Below the pieces are notes generated by a model. It was not told the DNA's origin. It saw nothing but the letters and a program-made list of their open reading frames with translations, and made no database searches. Shown in pieces: positions 9,997-22,100 of a DNA stretch of 64,000 nt; the first letter of the stretch is position 1; the number at the start of each line of letters is the position of its first letter. The position numbers were made by a program, and so were the translations under genes. Source of the DNA: Neurospora tetrasperma FGSC 2508 (lineage: Eukaryota > Ascomycota > Sordariomycetes > Sordariales > Sordariaceae); the NCBI RefSeq assembly GCF_000213175.1, contig NW_009799099.1:1815563-1879562 (forward strand), read 5' to 3'.

Positions 9997-12142
9997 ATGG
10001 AGTCCTCAGTCTTCTTCAAATTCAAGTCTAACAAAGAGCCCACCCGTGTGGAGTTCGACGGAACTGGCATATCCGTCTTCGAACTGAAACGTGAAATCAT
10101 CCTGAAAAGTGCGCTCGGCGATGGCACTGATTTCGACCTCATTATCGCTGCCGACGAGGGCATGAAGGAAGGTGAGTACCACCCAAGTGGGATTCAGAAT
10201 GACTATGCCCAGAACGCTGACACGGGTCCAGTTTACGATGATGATACAACCATTATTCCACGATCAACCACGGTCATTGCTCGCCGCATGCCCGCCAAGA
10301 TACAGGGTAGGGGAGGAGCTGCTCGCTATGTCTCGGGCAAAATGCCCGTACACGCTAAGAACTCATCGCGCAAAGAACAGCCGATCGTCAAGGCCTTGGC
10401 TAAGCCAGTCGCCAATCCAGTCGTGCAGCTTAACAGTGCCATGACTGAGGAAGAGAAGATGGCAGCTGTCTTCCAAGCTCAGACCGAGAATTTCACCGCG
10501 AGGGAGGAGGAGATGGCTACGTACGTACACTTTCCATCGCTTTAGATAACCACCAAATGTGTTGATACTAACTTGGATGTTTAGGCAGCAATATGTTGCT
10601 AAGTCTGGCCCCAAGAAACCTGCCAACGTCCCTGACCATGACCCTCCGCAGGGATACATTTGCTACAGGTGTGGCGAGAAGGGTCACTGGATCCAACTGT
10701 GCCCAACTAACGACAACCCCGACTATGACAACCGGCCCCGCGTGAAGCGGACTACCGGCATTCCCAAATCCTTCCTCAAGACAGTAGACAAAGCAACGGC
10801 CCTAGGCCAGACTGGGGACGGTGACGAAACCAAGACCCCGTCTGGCATCATGGTCAATGCCGACGGAGAGTTCGTCATTGCCGAGCCTGACAAGGCTTCA
10901 TGGGAACAGTTTCAGGCTAAGGCCAAGTCGAATTCTGCAGCCCAAAAGGCTACTCCTGAGGGAGATAAGGAGATTCAGGAGCGTGGGCTGGAGTGCCCCA
11001 TCGACCACAAGTTGTTCATAGACCCAATGAAGACACCGTGTTGTGAGAAGACGTATTGCAATGATTGCATTACCAACGCCCTCATTGAGAGCGACTTCAT
11101 TTGCCCTGGCTGCAAGTCCGATGGCATACTTATCGATGACTTGAAGGCGGATGAGGAGGCAGTTGAGAAGATCAAGGCTTTCCTTGCAGAAAAGAATAGT
11201 AAGGCGAAAGAAGGGTCTCAAAGCCCTGGCAGTCCCAACAGCCCGACAGCCGCAAAGTCTCCGACATCTACCGACGCCCCTGCCGTCCAAACCACTACTG
11301 AGGAAACCAAGCCAAAATCAGAATCCCCGACTCCGACAGATACTGCACCATCTGCATCGCAGCAAGCCTCGCAGCAACAGACATTACAAGCGTCAAGTGC
11401 AGCATCGATGCAATCCGGCTCCACCGGCCAGACAACGCCACCAACACAGGCTAACCAGGAAGAGCGAAGTCAGCAAGTTTCGAAGAAGCGCCCTGCCGAA
11501 CATGCCCTGGAGAACCCCAAGATCCCAAAGGCGCCCAAGGCCATGCAGCAGAAGGCCCAACAAACCCAGCAGCAAGCCATGATGGAGCAAATGATGGGCG
11601 GAATGCCCGGTATGCCTGGCATGAATGGCATGAATGCTATGAACTGCATGCCGCAAATGTTCCCGGCCATGCCCATGATGGGTAACTTTGGAGGTATGGG
11701 AATGCCCAACATGAACATGGGCATGATGAACCACATGATGAATCCGATGTTGGCCGGCGGGATGGGACCTGGCTTCCCACCCATGAACGGCGGGATGGGA
11801 CCAGGTGGTTTCCCCGGTGGCCCCGGCGGAATGCCCAATGGCAACAATCCCGGAATGTGGAACAATGGCGGCATGGGCATGAATGGCCACGGCGGCGTTC
11901 CGAACGGTCCTAACATGGGTGGCACCATGCGAGCAGGTGGTGGCAGAATGAACGTCATGAATCAAGCAGCCGGCATGGGCATGCATAATGGTGGCGGCTA
12001 TCAAGGCCAGCAGCACCAATTCAAGAATTTCTCTCACCAGCCCGCTGACGATGACGATGCCTACTTCAGGAAACCCGTCAACCCGCACCGTCACCAGAAC
12101 CGCCAAAGGCGGGTCCGGCCGAGTGATTACCGGGAGCTGTAA
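9997..12142 (+). CDS. mpe1: Mpe1/RBBP6-type cleavage and polyadenylation factor subunit
   Basis: Three exons: 9997-10171, 10232-10520 and 10585-12142, giving 673 residues. Mpe1 is a subunit of the cleavage and polyadenylation factor and helps process mRNA 3' ends; it is also a RING protein. The DWNN (ubiquitin-like) domain covers about residues 1-75 (VFFKFKSNKEPTRVEFDGTG, then VYDDDTTIIPRSTTVIARR). A CCHC zinc knuckle follows (CYRCGEKGHWIQLC), then a RING/U-box-like domain (LECPIDHKLFIDP, CCEKTYCNDCI, FICPGC). The last third is low complexity: Ser/Pro/Gln-rich, then Met/Gly/Asn/Pro repeats. Intron 1 is 60 nt and free of stops in frame; intron 2 contains a perfect TACTAAC branch point. The ATG at 9997 begins the DWNN domain directly. 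Confidence 0.95.
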
Positions 12143-13224
12143 GGGATGCCATAGGTACCCATGGTTCTAAAGCAGGAACAAGACAAGCAGCAAAGAAAAC
12201 AAAAACACCCGGCATGATAGTCATCAGCACAGTCCCCGGCTTCGAATTTTACTCACACCACAACACAATACCCTATACGTGGTACATATTACAACCACCC
12301 AAACTGCATACACAACCACATGCATGTCATTTGAGGAGGGAAACGCGGCAACATCAAGCAGAAATACTCAACGAAAATACCCAGATGAGGAAGCCACGAG
12401 ACATGGATGGCCGAAGGAACGGCCAGCCAGTATTTATTCGCACTCACTTTTTTGATTTCCTGATTTTCTGAGAGCATTACAGGCGTTTTTTTTGTTTTTG
12501 TTTTTGCTTTTCTGGACTTGATCTCGAAACTATCACGGAAGGACTGGATGGGTGGGTGGGAGGTTGGCTGGCGGGCAGCATGGTCATGCAAAGGCACCGT
12601 GGGGCGTGAAAGGCGTATATATGTGATGGATGGATGGATGGATAGAAGGATATGATGGCATGCAAACGAAACATCTAGGGGAAGGGAAAATGACGGCAAA
12701 TGATGGACGTTATGAAAAAAGAGAAGGACGGTTGCCTGGGGAAAGGGACTTGAGCGACAGCTGTTGCTCTCTTTCTTGATGATGGTTGGGATGATGGTTG
12801 GAGGGATCACGACAGCGGAGGAGAATGTCAGCATGAACCGACTCCCGCGCTTCCCTTATGCTTTCTCTAAATAGGCAATGGACGACATACGGACTTGACC
12901 TACCGTAATTCTTCCGCTTGCTTCGTCATTTATAGCTGCCTGATTTTGCTGCATGTGTTACTCGGTCTAGATTGCTTTCGAGGGCTAGTAGGAATTATAA
13001 CAGAAATAGTTTTTATCTTCTTTATCGATACTTGCCTCTCTGATGTTCTGTGTGTACGGTGTTGCATTTCCAAATATGGCTTGAAGTGAATTAACCCTCG
13101 GCGTAGGGACTAGATCCAAAAGCATCTCCCCATGATGGCTTCAGTTCTCTGGTTATGGACCAGGCAAAAATGACGGGAAAGTTCTTGAATTATCATTATC
13201 ACACCTTTTATATTACCATGCCTC
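12143..13224. other. Spacer between convergent mpe1 and get3
   Basis: About 1.1 kb of 3' flanking sequence for two convergent genes. It holds a GGAT/ATGG tetranucleotide microsatellite at about 12625-12643 and T-rich tracts near 12485-12510. Short open frames here have no recognisable content. Confidence 0.5.
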
Positions 13225-14334
13225 CTATTGTGGCGGCACAAACGGCTTAACCAACATTTCGCTAAACTTCTCCAGTTTCTCCTTACCACGGACCTCCTCC
13301 ACGAGCAGCGGCATCTTGACAACGTTGAACTCGTCGTACAGCTCCTCGATCTGATCCAGGTACTTCTTTTGCATCTTCCTGCGGGCCGTGCACTGCTCGC
13401 AGTCTGACCCGGGCTTGGGAAACAGGAGCTGGTTGACCACGATGCTGTGGGTGTCGATCCCATAGCTGGCCAGCTCCTGGATCATGCGCTCCGTCTCGTA
13501 CAGCGACAGGAATTCGGGGATGCACACGCACACGAACGTGGTCAGGCGCTCATCCTTGAACTGTGTGTTCACCTCTGAAATGGTGGCCCGCAATGTCTCG
13601 AGCTTCTCCATCATCTCGTTCAGGTTCTGGCCGTTGGGCAGCGTGCCGTTGGAGCCAAGGAAGCCGTTGAGCAAGGGGCCGTATTGCGAAGACAGCTGCG
13701 AGACCTTGGCCAGAGCCTTCTCGAGGACCGAGGGAAACTGCAGGAAGCGCAGCGTGTGGCCGGTCGGCGCCGTGTCGAAGATGATGGTCTCGTACGAGAG
13801 CGACTTGACTTGCTTGAGGACTTCGGCGAAGGACATGGCTTCATCGATACCGGGAATCTATGGCAGACTCAAGAGTCAGCATGTGTCATCCATCTAGCGC
13901 CTGATTATGTCACGCAATGCGCAAGGGATCCAAGGTCAACAACGTACCGCAAACGCCAAATCCTGCATCATGCCGCCCACACCACCCATATCACCAGCAC
14001 CCTCATTCTCGCCCTGGCCGGCCAGGAGATCCTGGATGCTACCGTTGGGGTCAATCTCCATAGCGCTCAGGTTGTCGAAACCATCAATCAGACGCGCCTC
14101 CTTGCCAAACTTTTGGCTAAAGGCATCACTGAGATTGTGGGCGGGGTCGGTCGAGATGAGCAAGACCGAACGGCGGACCTTGGCCAGCTGGATGGCCAGA
14201 CTGCACGACGTTGTCGTCTTGCCGACACCACCCTTGCCGCCGACGAAAATCCAGCGCAGCGAGCGCTGGTCGAGAATCGACTGGAGCGTGGGCTCCATGT
14301 GGTCGTCGTCGGCATTTATGACTGCGGTAGACAT
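13225..14334 (-). CDS. get3: ATPase GET3, tail-anchored protein targeting factor
   Basis: Two exons on the minus strand, 14334-13948 and 13857-13225, with a 90-nt intron; 339 residues. Get3 is a cytosolic homodimeric ATPase that receives tail-anchored proteins and delivers them to the Get1/Get2 receptor at the ER. The deviant Walker A loop [10 protein letters not shown] is near residue 35, switch I is [12 protein letters not shown], and the switch II region is [16 protein letters not shown]. The zinc-binding CxxC that holds the dimer is present as CEQC. Length matches the family. The upstream frame is open for 77 more codons, but the ATG at 14334 gives the standard N-terminus, so I start there. 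Confidence 0.96.
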
Positions 14335-16525
14335 GATGATTGATGTTGGAGCTTGGCACTTTGCGCTTTTGGTATTACGATGATGGTTGTTGTTTCGGAA
14401 GAGGTTAGATATGGCGTTCCACCGAACGGGTCGAGGTGAACTGCGCAGGTGTGCTGTTGTGTCAGGGGCGCCCGAACGAACGGAGGAGTGAGGTCTGGAA
14501 TCAGTTCGAATCGCAAAGTCGACCTCCTTTTGGGACGCGATGTCGGGTTCAGTTGGGGTCACCACACCTCATCCCTCGTCCCCTCCAGTGAGAAGGGACA
14601 ACGTCACTGGCCGTTGGTGGGGTAGCTGCCCTGTATCTCTGGCGCTAGGGACGGGCAGGCGCCCCTGTGCCTTATCGTAGAAATCTAGCGCACAGGTACA
14701 TAGCGCTTCTCCTCACTGATACAGCAGCAGCGTTCATGGGTGTGTAAACAAACCCCTGAATAGGGCAGAAGTTGATCTTCGTTCCCTTAGCAATTCAGCT
14801 TCTCGCAGAGGACCCGAGGGAACGCGTGGTTATCCGGCCCTAGAAGGTGGAGAACCATTTAAACGTGAACAGTACACATCTTACTTCTTCTCCTTCTCGG
14901 GTGCGGATAGCATTGTGATGTGCCGCAAAATGACCACAAGGATCGCCAAGGTAAGCATCAGCATGGCAGACGCGATACATAGACCCCTTGCTACCTCACA
15001 GGAAGACACGCCTACCTATCTCTGACCAAGCTCACCGGCTCCGGAAGCTATATCTGGGACCAGAACACTATGAAGTAGGTACATGGTTTCAACGCCAATG
15101 GATAACTTGTGAAGATGTTCATGCATGTAGGCTTGAACAGATATGGAATTTTGTCCAGATGAATTCCTGTCATGTACAAATTAGTAAGCTACGGAGATCA
15201 AAAAGGGCCCAGCGCCGTTAAGGTCATGTTCTCACTTTGCGGGGTATTCCTTAGTCCGGGAGGAGGTTCACCCATCACGCTTTGTTCCGTCCTTCTTATA
15301 GCCGTTCCGCGGTACACAATATCCTGGACGTCTAGATGTAAAACTGCAGGCTCAAAATCCCCGGCGTGACAGCCAATACAATGCAGGAGACAAGACTGAA
15401 TGGTTGATCCAGTACCTCAAACGGTCTCCGTCCCCGCATTCGTCCTGATCCGGAAAAGAGTTTCGGAGGCACATCCGAAGGCCATGCGCACTATATAGAT
15501 GGGCACCACTGCAATGCGCGTCCCCTTGTTTGAGCCTCAATTACTTTTAGACGATCAGCCAGAACCAGAAAGGCTCGAGCCTCGCGCGCCCTCATTTGCC
15601 GTGGCCCACCGGCTGTGCGCTATTCTGACCGCCGTGGCATCGATGCCCTTGGTGGGTGGGCAGCGCTAAGTAACAGGGATGAAGCCGTTGAGCTTCCAAA
15701 CTGCAGGCCTAATATTGCCATTCATGGTTGAGGAGACAGTCCAGCCTTGACAAAACCCGCTACCGTGACTTTTTTTTTCTTTTTTCTCTTCCACCCAGAG
15801 TAATAAAATCTGACCTGTCTTTGGGACGACACTATCCTCTTACTGAGTCTTATACTACCTCACAGCTCACGATATCGGAATCCCGGACCAAAGTCTCGTT
15901 TCACGGCAGCAGCGAGGCAACACCTACGTCTACTCAGCAGACCGTGAACCAAATCCACCGAGCGACTACAGTGCAGAAGAGACAACAGGATACCTCTACC
16001 GATCTCAGCCATCACTTTGTGAAGTTCACGGCATCTACGGGCATCTGGAGGCATCAGTGTCACACTACCACTCACTCACTGGCTGACATTGAGATCCACG
16101 CAGCACGGTCCAGCCAAATACTCTGGGGAAGGGTAGGGTGTCGTCTTGTAGACAAACTTCAGCTCCGAGCCGACACCTTTGTTGTTAACTGAGCGGCAAC
16201 TGCTAGCGAGAAGGAAGACGCGAGAGACAAGGTTCCTGCTCCTACACTCAGGATGGTGGACCGCAAGCCTTCGGAAGCTGCGCCGACCACGAGCGGAAGA
16301 CAGTCTCATGCGATTCCTGCAGCATCATTCCGTGCGTGCGCCACCTTTTCGTTTTACCTACCAGCTTATCTCTTGAACTACATCACATGTTTTCCAGCCT
16401 TGGTACCAATCTTTCCATCACGAACTATACTTATTTGTCTCGAATCCTGTTCTTTTGCTACACCTTCTCCCAACAAGTCATGATTCCGTATAACTGCTAG
16501 AAACGGGCCGCGAGTCTGACCTGTA
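14335..16525. other. Long spacer between divergent get3 and SDR-like gene
   Basis: About 2.2 kb with no secure gene. It contains the promoter side of both neighbours. A tiny hydrophobic frame at 14881-14964 (minus) is listed separately. Plus-strand frames at 14988-15221 and 15728-16192 show no domain. Confidence 0.45.
14881..14964 (-). CDS. Candidate microprotein with one membrane segment
   Basis: A 27-residue frame on the minus strand starts MLMLTLAILVVILRH and ends in a strongly charged EKEKK tail before TAA at 14881. The frame stays open for about 20 codons further upstream, so this could instead be the last exon of a spliced small membrane protein whose first exon I could not place. The hydrophobic helix followed by a basic tail resembles small ER or mitochondrial membrane subunits in general layout only. 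I recognise no family, and chance is a real alternative at this length. Confidence 0.2.
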   Translation of the reverse strand: MLMLTLAILVVILRHITMLSAPEKEKK

Positions 16526-17722
16526 ATGGACCAACCAGCAACCCATAACTCGCCGAGGACATGGCTCATAACGTCTGCGCTCACGCCACTCGCTATCCGG
16601 TTGATACGTCAGCTCCTGGCGCACGGCGACTACATAGTCGCCTGCCTACCACCACAGGAGATTGAGCACGAAGACCGCAGTGCCGAATTCCGTGAGCTCA
16701 TCAACGAATGTAAGAGCAACCGCAAAGATCGTGAGGGATGGAAGGACCGGATCCGCCCCATCCGGTGTGATAGCCGCGTCATGGGCCAGTGCGGCGCTGC
16801 CGTCGCCGAAGCCGTCCAAATATTCGGGAGGATTGACATTATGCTGTGTTGTAGAGCTGAAGGTAAGTGGATCGCGAACATAGCTACATGTCCAGACGAT
16901 GGATGACCCGCTAATTCTTGTTGTGTTTCTATAGCCGTTGTGGGGACGGTTGAGGAACTATCAACCAACCCTGCGACGCAGAACCTGGTGAGGGACCAGT
17001 TCGAGACTGTCTACTTCTCGCAGGTGAACTTTATCAAGGCTGCCTTACCGCAGCTCAGAGCGCAACACACAGGCCATATCATGGTTCTGACCAGCATTGG
17101 TGGCCACATTGGGACACCAGGCATGTCCTTTTACACAGCTGCCGTCTGGGCACTCGAGGGCTTCTGTGACTCGCTTGCATATGAGATTGCGCCCTTCAAC
17201 ATCAAGATGACGATTGTGCAGCCCAATAAGGAAATCCTAAGCCTAACCAACAAGCTCATATTCTCGCCGCCACTACCCCAGTACGAGGCCGACCTGAATC
17301 CGGCTCCGAATATTCGGGATGTCCTGTCCACCGTGCTGAACTCGAACCCGGACACGTACATTGAGCAAAGCGAAGACGAGATACAGTTCCGCTACCCGAA
17401 ACTTCCGCCCGCCACCTTGGACAAGCTGGTCATGGAGACGGTGCATGCCTTGACAGCCATTGGCGGACACGAGAACCCGCCGGCAAGGCATATCGTTGGG
17501 TTCGAAGGTGCGATTGCCGTCAAAGAAAAGCTGAAGACGGTGACGGAGGAGCTGGAAGACTTTGTTGAAGTCAGTCTGGCCGTGGATATCTTTGACAGCG
17601 AGCTCACGGCCGAGGCAAGGAAGGGTAGGTCAGAAATGGAGGATACACAAGGCATGGGAGTGGGAGAGATTCCATCGAGTGCGGGAATGGGTGGCTTTCC
17701 TGGTATGGGACCAATGTCATGA
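16526..17722 (+). CDS. Degenerate short-chain dehydrogenase/reductase-fold protein
   Basis: Two exons, 16526-16862 and 16935-17722, giving 374 residues. The overall sequence follows the classical SDR fold: a first beta strand TWLITSALTPLAIRLIRQLL, the central GHIMVLTSIGGHIGTPG and then SFYTAAVWALEGFCDSLAYE. However, the usual TGxxxGxG cofactor loop reads TSALTPLA, the NNAG motif is missing (LCCRAEAVVG), and the catalytic YxxxK reads YTAAV, so the lysine is a valine. The active-site serine and tyrosine remain. The reading frame is intact over 374 codons, so it is probably a functional protein without standard SDR chemistry, perhaps a scaffold or regulator. The tail is Gly/Met-rich. The intron (72 nt) has GTAAGT and TATAG ends. 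Confidence 0.8.
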
Positions 17723-18175
17723 TAGCGTTGGGCTCTTAAACTCTAAACTAAGGCGAAGTGTGATGGTAAAAAGCTAGGTAGTCAAGGTGGGAATAGAACA
17801 TGATACTACCTATTTTCTCGCTTCTATGAGTCAAGAACGTGGATACTATTCCGTCTTGATTCCAAGAACTTCTGGTCAGTATGGGTAGCTTGGAAGGAAA
17901 TATCACGAGGCTTTCTGCGATTTCTATAAACAGGAGTTGGTATTTTTGTTGCCGTGAGGGATACCGTTACCCGGAGGTGCTTCCGGACCTTTGCTGGGCT
18001 TTTGCTCCACTTCTCGGCCGGGGCAGGGAGAGACGGCCGGAATGATCCCCAGAAGGAAAGGCGGGGGAATTGAAGCGCTGGAGCTGCCCGTTCAAAGCTT
18101 GGGCCGCCTCAACACAGTATACCTACAGTCCCTGCCACAAATAAACGCCCCGTTGTTTTTTTCCCCGCAAAAAAA
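17723..18175. other. 3' flank of SDR-like gene
   Basis: About 450 bases with no open frame of note. It passes into an A-rich run (positions about 18169-18175) just before the MITE-like element. Confidence 0.5.
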
Positions 18176-18567
18176 GCCAAAACTCAACCTGATCACTCCG
18201 AGATACTTTCTCCAAAGAAAGCTTAATAGTTAATGTACTATTAAATATGAAAAAGAAATAGCGTAGTTTAAGACTAGTAAGAGTTTTATTTCCTTTGCAT
18301 TCTTTATAGTTATGCAATCGAGATGCAAAGTTGGAGTCGAGTGGGTGAGAAAATTATAGTGGACTTATAGCGCACTTTAGTGGATGAAAATCCGAGTTGG
18401 TTTTGCGGTTTGACTTTACACCAGAATTTTGCAGCCATCTTATCTTTTACTAAAAGTAGCTATCAAGATGAAGGATTTCTAGTAAAGAACTATTCATCTT
18501 GATTTTAGTATGCTTAGATACCTATAGGTGGCTGAGTTATATAGTTATTAAGGTGGTGAGTTTTGGC
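18176..18567. mobile_element. MITE-like AT-rich element with short terminal inverted repeats
   Basis: A sharply AT-rich island of about 390 bp stands out from GC-richer neighbours. Its left end reads GCCAAAACTCAACCT and its right end AGGTGGTGAGTTTTGGC, imperfect inverted repeats sharing GCCAAAACTC. Inside, ATCAAGATGAA and TTCATCTTGAT (about 18461-18502) form a second inverted pair. There is no transposase frame. A non-autonomous relic of a Tc1/mariner or pogo-type DNA transposon is my best reading, possibly AT-enriched by repeat-induced point mutation, which many Sordariomycetes perform. I could not identify a clear target-site duplication, so the ends are provisional. Confidence 0.45.
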
Positions 18568-19184
18568 CTTTTAAGGTGGAAAATAAAAAACGGAGCGTTT
18601 CTTTGTGGCACCCACTGTACTAGTGTCGGGTACCTCTACAGCGGGGAGCTGCCTGTATTCTAGCACCAAGCCCCTGCGCCGTCCGATCCAGTTCAACTGT
18701 TCAAGTGCCTGCCCAATCCCCCGGCCTCTAGGGGGGGGAGGGGCGCTCGGTCTATTCAACGATTCACCGAAGGAAGGGAACATTACCAGTCCAGGGCATA
18801 CATGGAAGGACGGGGCTCGGTACCCGCTTGAAACAACCACGGCAGCTTTACCTACCTCTAGTCGTGTACATACCTCTACCTAGTCAGGTAGTTCTCACAG
18901 CTAAAGTACCTCTACCTACCTACCTCTAGTAGACAGCCCGTTTCTGCATCGCCAACACGTTCAGACGTAACCGACGACAGCCAGCAGGTGCGGAACAGCA
19001 AGGCAACCTCAAGGCAGGGCAACAAGGTAGCAGCACAGGTCGCGTTGCTTGCCCGATGCTTCGAAGCTCCTCTTGGACCCCGACATGTCCCTTCTCTCCA
19101 TCTGAAGGAAGCTAGCGACGCAACCTCAACAGTAGCATCCCACCGCGTCCCCAAAGGCACAGGAATGACCTCGCTGAGACGACC
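18568..19184. other. Promoter region of trs120
   Basis: About 600 bases between the AT-rich element and the trs120 start. It contains a dense cluster of CTACCTACCTCTAG-type motifs at 18850-18932 and no gene. Confidence 0.5.
18850..18932. repeat. Cluster of ACCTACCT/ACCTCTAG motifs
   Basis: Within 83 bases the units TACCTACCTCTAG, TACCTCTACCTAG, AGGTAG and TACCTCTACCTACCTACCTCTAG follow one another. This is the richest cluster in the window and lies about 250-335 bases upstream of the trs120 start codon. The same words recur in other spacers (see findings). Confidence 0.6.
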
Positions 19185-22100
19185 ATGACTCCGGATCCTT
19201 TCCTGCCCGTCGCGCCGGCGAGGGTCAAGACTTTGGTGTTGCCCATAGGAAGGATTAAGCGTGACCGCTTTGACACCTTTGTCAAGAGCTTGACCCCCGA
19301 GAATGTCGTCCAGCTGCGCGACGTCACCGCCGATGGACGTCCAAACAGAAGTAGGGATAGCACCCGCTTGTATCCAAGGTCCATGAGAGCTCTCGCTGAC
19401 CCGCGTATCTGCCTCTCCTAGATATGTTCACCCCGCTGGCCTTCCCCGACGGTGCCATGTTCTATGATCTTATGACACACGTGCCACCCCCTTCGCACCT
19501 TGCGCTGGTGCCCTTCGACCTGTATCGCGAGCCGCTGGCCCTGCTTGCCATTGCCGATGGCTCCGAGATCAATAACGTTGTTCTTAGCAAGAGGCAATCT
19601 GGCGGCAGGACCGTCGCCGAAACAAACATACGCTCGTTAGATCAGGAGTTGGAAGACCTAAGGGACCGCTACCCCAGGATACTTGTTCACCAGGTACTGC
19701 TGTTCGACTATGTGCCTTCCGAAGAGAACCCAATACCAATCCCAGAAGGCATCGTTACAATCCCGCCACCCGAGCAGCATAAAAGAACTACCATGAAAAC
19801 GGTCATGTGTGACATATCCTCGTTGATTCTCGCTGAGATGACCACCCTTGCCAAGTCATATGAGGGCATGACCTTTATCACCTCGCCCGGTCACGCTTCG
19901 ACCGCGGAACAGATGTATGGGGGACAAGGGCCTGTAGGAGACCCTTCGAGGAGGAATTCCCAGTTTGCACTGCCAACCAACCGATCGGTCTCGGCAAGCG
20001 GACTTATTGATAGGGGCCACCAGGCGCGCATGTCCATGCCTCCTGTCCCTTTCAAAGGAGGCACTTTTGGTTCCAACCGTGCAGTTTCTGGCCAACCGGC
20101 AACACCGCCAAACGGAAGAAGCGGGCTATCTAACCCGCCTACGAATTTTGACGACATCACGGGAGACGAATCAGCTAGTCCTGAGAAGGCACTGCCTCCG
20201 CGTCCCGACCTTATGGATGTCTTCAGGACCCAGAGCCAGGACAGGGTGTCGGTCCAGGGATTTGGTTCGGGCGGATCGACCGACAAGAAATTACACAGGG
20301 GAAAGAGCAGGTTCCAGATCGTCTTGGGCTCGCTATATCTCCAGGCTGGTCGGTGGATTGACGCGCTCAGAGAGCTGACTGAGGGTGCAGCCGGGGCCAA
20401 ATCGACTAATGATCACATTTGGCACGGCAAGGCCCTGGAGCTTTCTCTAATAGCACTGTTGCTGCTGGGTTGGGCAGGCATTGAATTTGACGTGCACCCC
20501 ATCTTGCTACCCACTGCCGACAAAGGGACAGCGCTCGCGAACCAGATCCTGGAGGCTGAACAGAAAGATCCGAACCAACCGCGCTGGCTACGGAGATTAC
20601 AGGTGTACATCCCAGAGCTGCTCGACCGTATCATCAGTCTCTACTCGAGGATAACAGCCGAAAATCTCCAACCGCTACCCATGTCTGAGACCATCATCCG
20701 TTTTTGCAGAATGCTCACGGCTCTGCATATTGCGGATGGGAAGCTCGACGAACGGTCTCTGGAGATGATGGTCCTTGGTACACCGCCGCCTAAGCGGTTG
20801 ACCACGTCTCCTAGGTTTACTATCGTCCCAACCAGGACTCATATCCTATCGAATCTAATGAAGGCTTATCCGGGTTCTGCTTCTGAACTGTTGACTACCG
20901 CTGATCGGATAGTACTCCTCAGCGGTATTGCATCCGTATTGGGACTACTAGGTTTCCAGAGGAAGAAGGCTATGATCGTTAGGGATCTGGTGTCGGTTCT
21001 GATCGGCGGCCTGGTGGAAGCGCGCACCAGGGGAGCCGCGGATGTTGGGATTCATCCCGCAGCTGGGCTCGTAGGTCTTAATGGGCTCGGCGGAAATGGC
21101 CATGCTGGTGCTCTGGATCTAACCGAGAATGATATCGAGCAGGGTATCGGCCCCTTTCTCGGCCTCCTGCTCAGGTCGTACGGAGTGGTAACCGATGACC
21201 CGGGCTCGACGGCGTCTTTGGAAGGCCCGGCCACAAGGGACGACTCCGACGAAGCAGTAGTTGCAAGAATCTTGAAACAGTCCGATTTACGGAATTTCGG
21301 CATACGGGATATCAAGCTCAACATTCTGAGGACATGCGTCAGCTTCTCTGAAGCGCTTCCAGATTTTGCTGGCGTGTTGAAATACTCGAGCGACCTCCTA
21401 CGGACGGCTGGAAGCGGTACCGCTCCTGGGCTGCGGCGCGAGGACGCTTACCCGGCAATTCATAGAGAAGACCAGATACGCTTCGCCACCAACATCTCGA
21501 AAACGTCTAATCTTGCCAAGCGTCTGGGTATGGATCATTTGGCGGCCGAGTATTGGGACGAGTTTCTTCTCAGGGGCGTTAAGCTCGAACCCTTGGCGAC
21601 GACGCGAACACCGGTTTCGCATGCTCGGAGCGTGCTGCCAAATGCCGTGACGACGACGAGGACCTCGCAAGACGTCAATCCATTCATTTATAACCCTTTT
21701 CTAAAACAGCCAGACGCAGCAGCCGTCGAAAAGGTTCTGGTTGCTGGGGAGGCGGCAACATTCAAACTTACCTTTCAAAACACATTTGAAATGGATCTGG
21801 AGCTGGAGAGCATCCGTCTAGATACTGAAGGGGCCGAGTTCGAGTCTGCAGTTGAAAGCCTCGTCATAGGGCCTTATCGTACCCAAGTTCTCAGGATATC
21901 GGGAGTGCCGAAGGCTGCAGGGACCTTGAGGATTAAGGGTGCTATCATCAAAGTCAGGGGCTGCCGCGAAAGAAGGTTTCCTATTTTCATTGAGCAATGG
22001 GCTCCTGAGAAAGAACAAAAGGTTAAAGGCATCGGCCTCGCGGCACTTGATGTCCCCCCCGCAAAGCGTACACCTCCAACGCAGCGTCCTAAGCCAGAAA

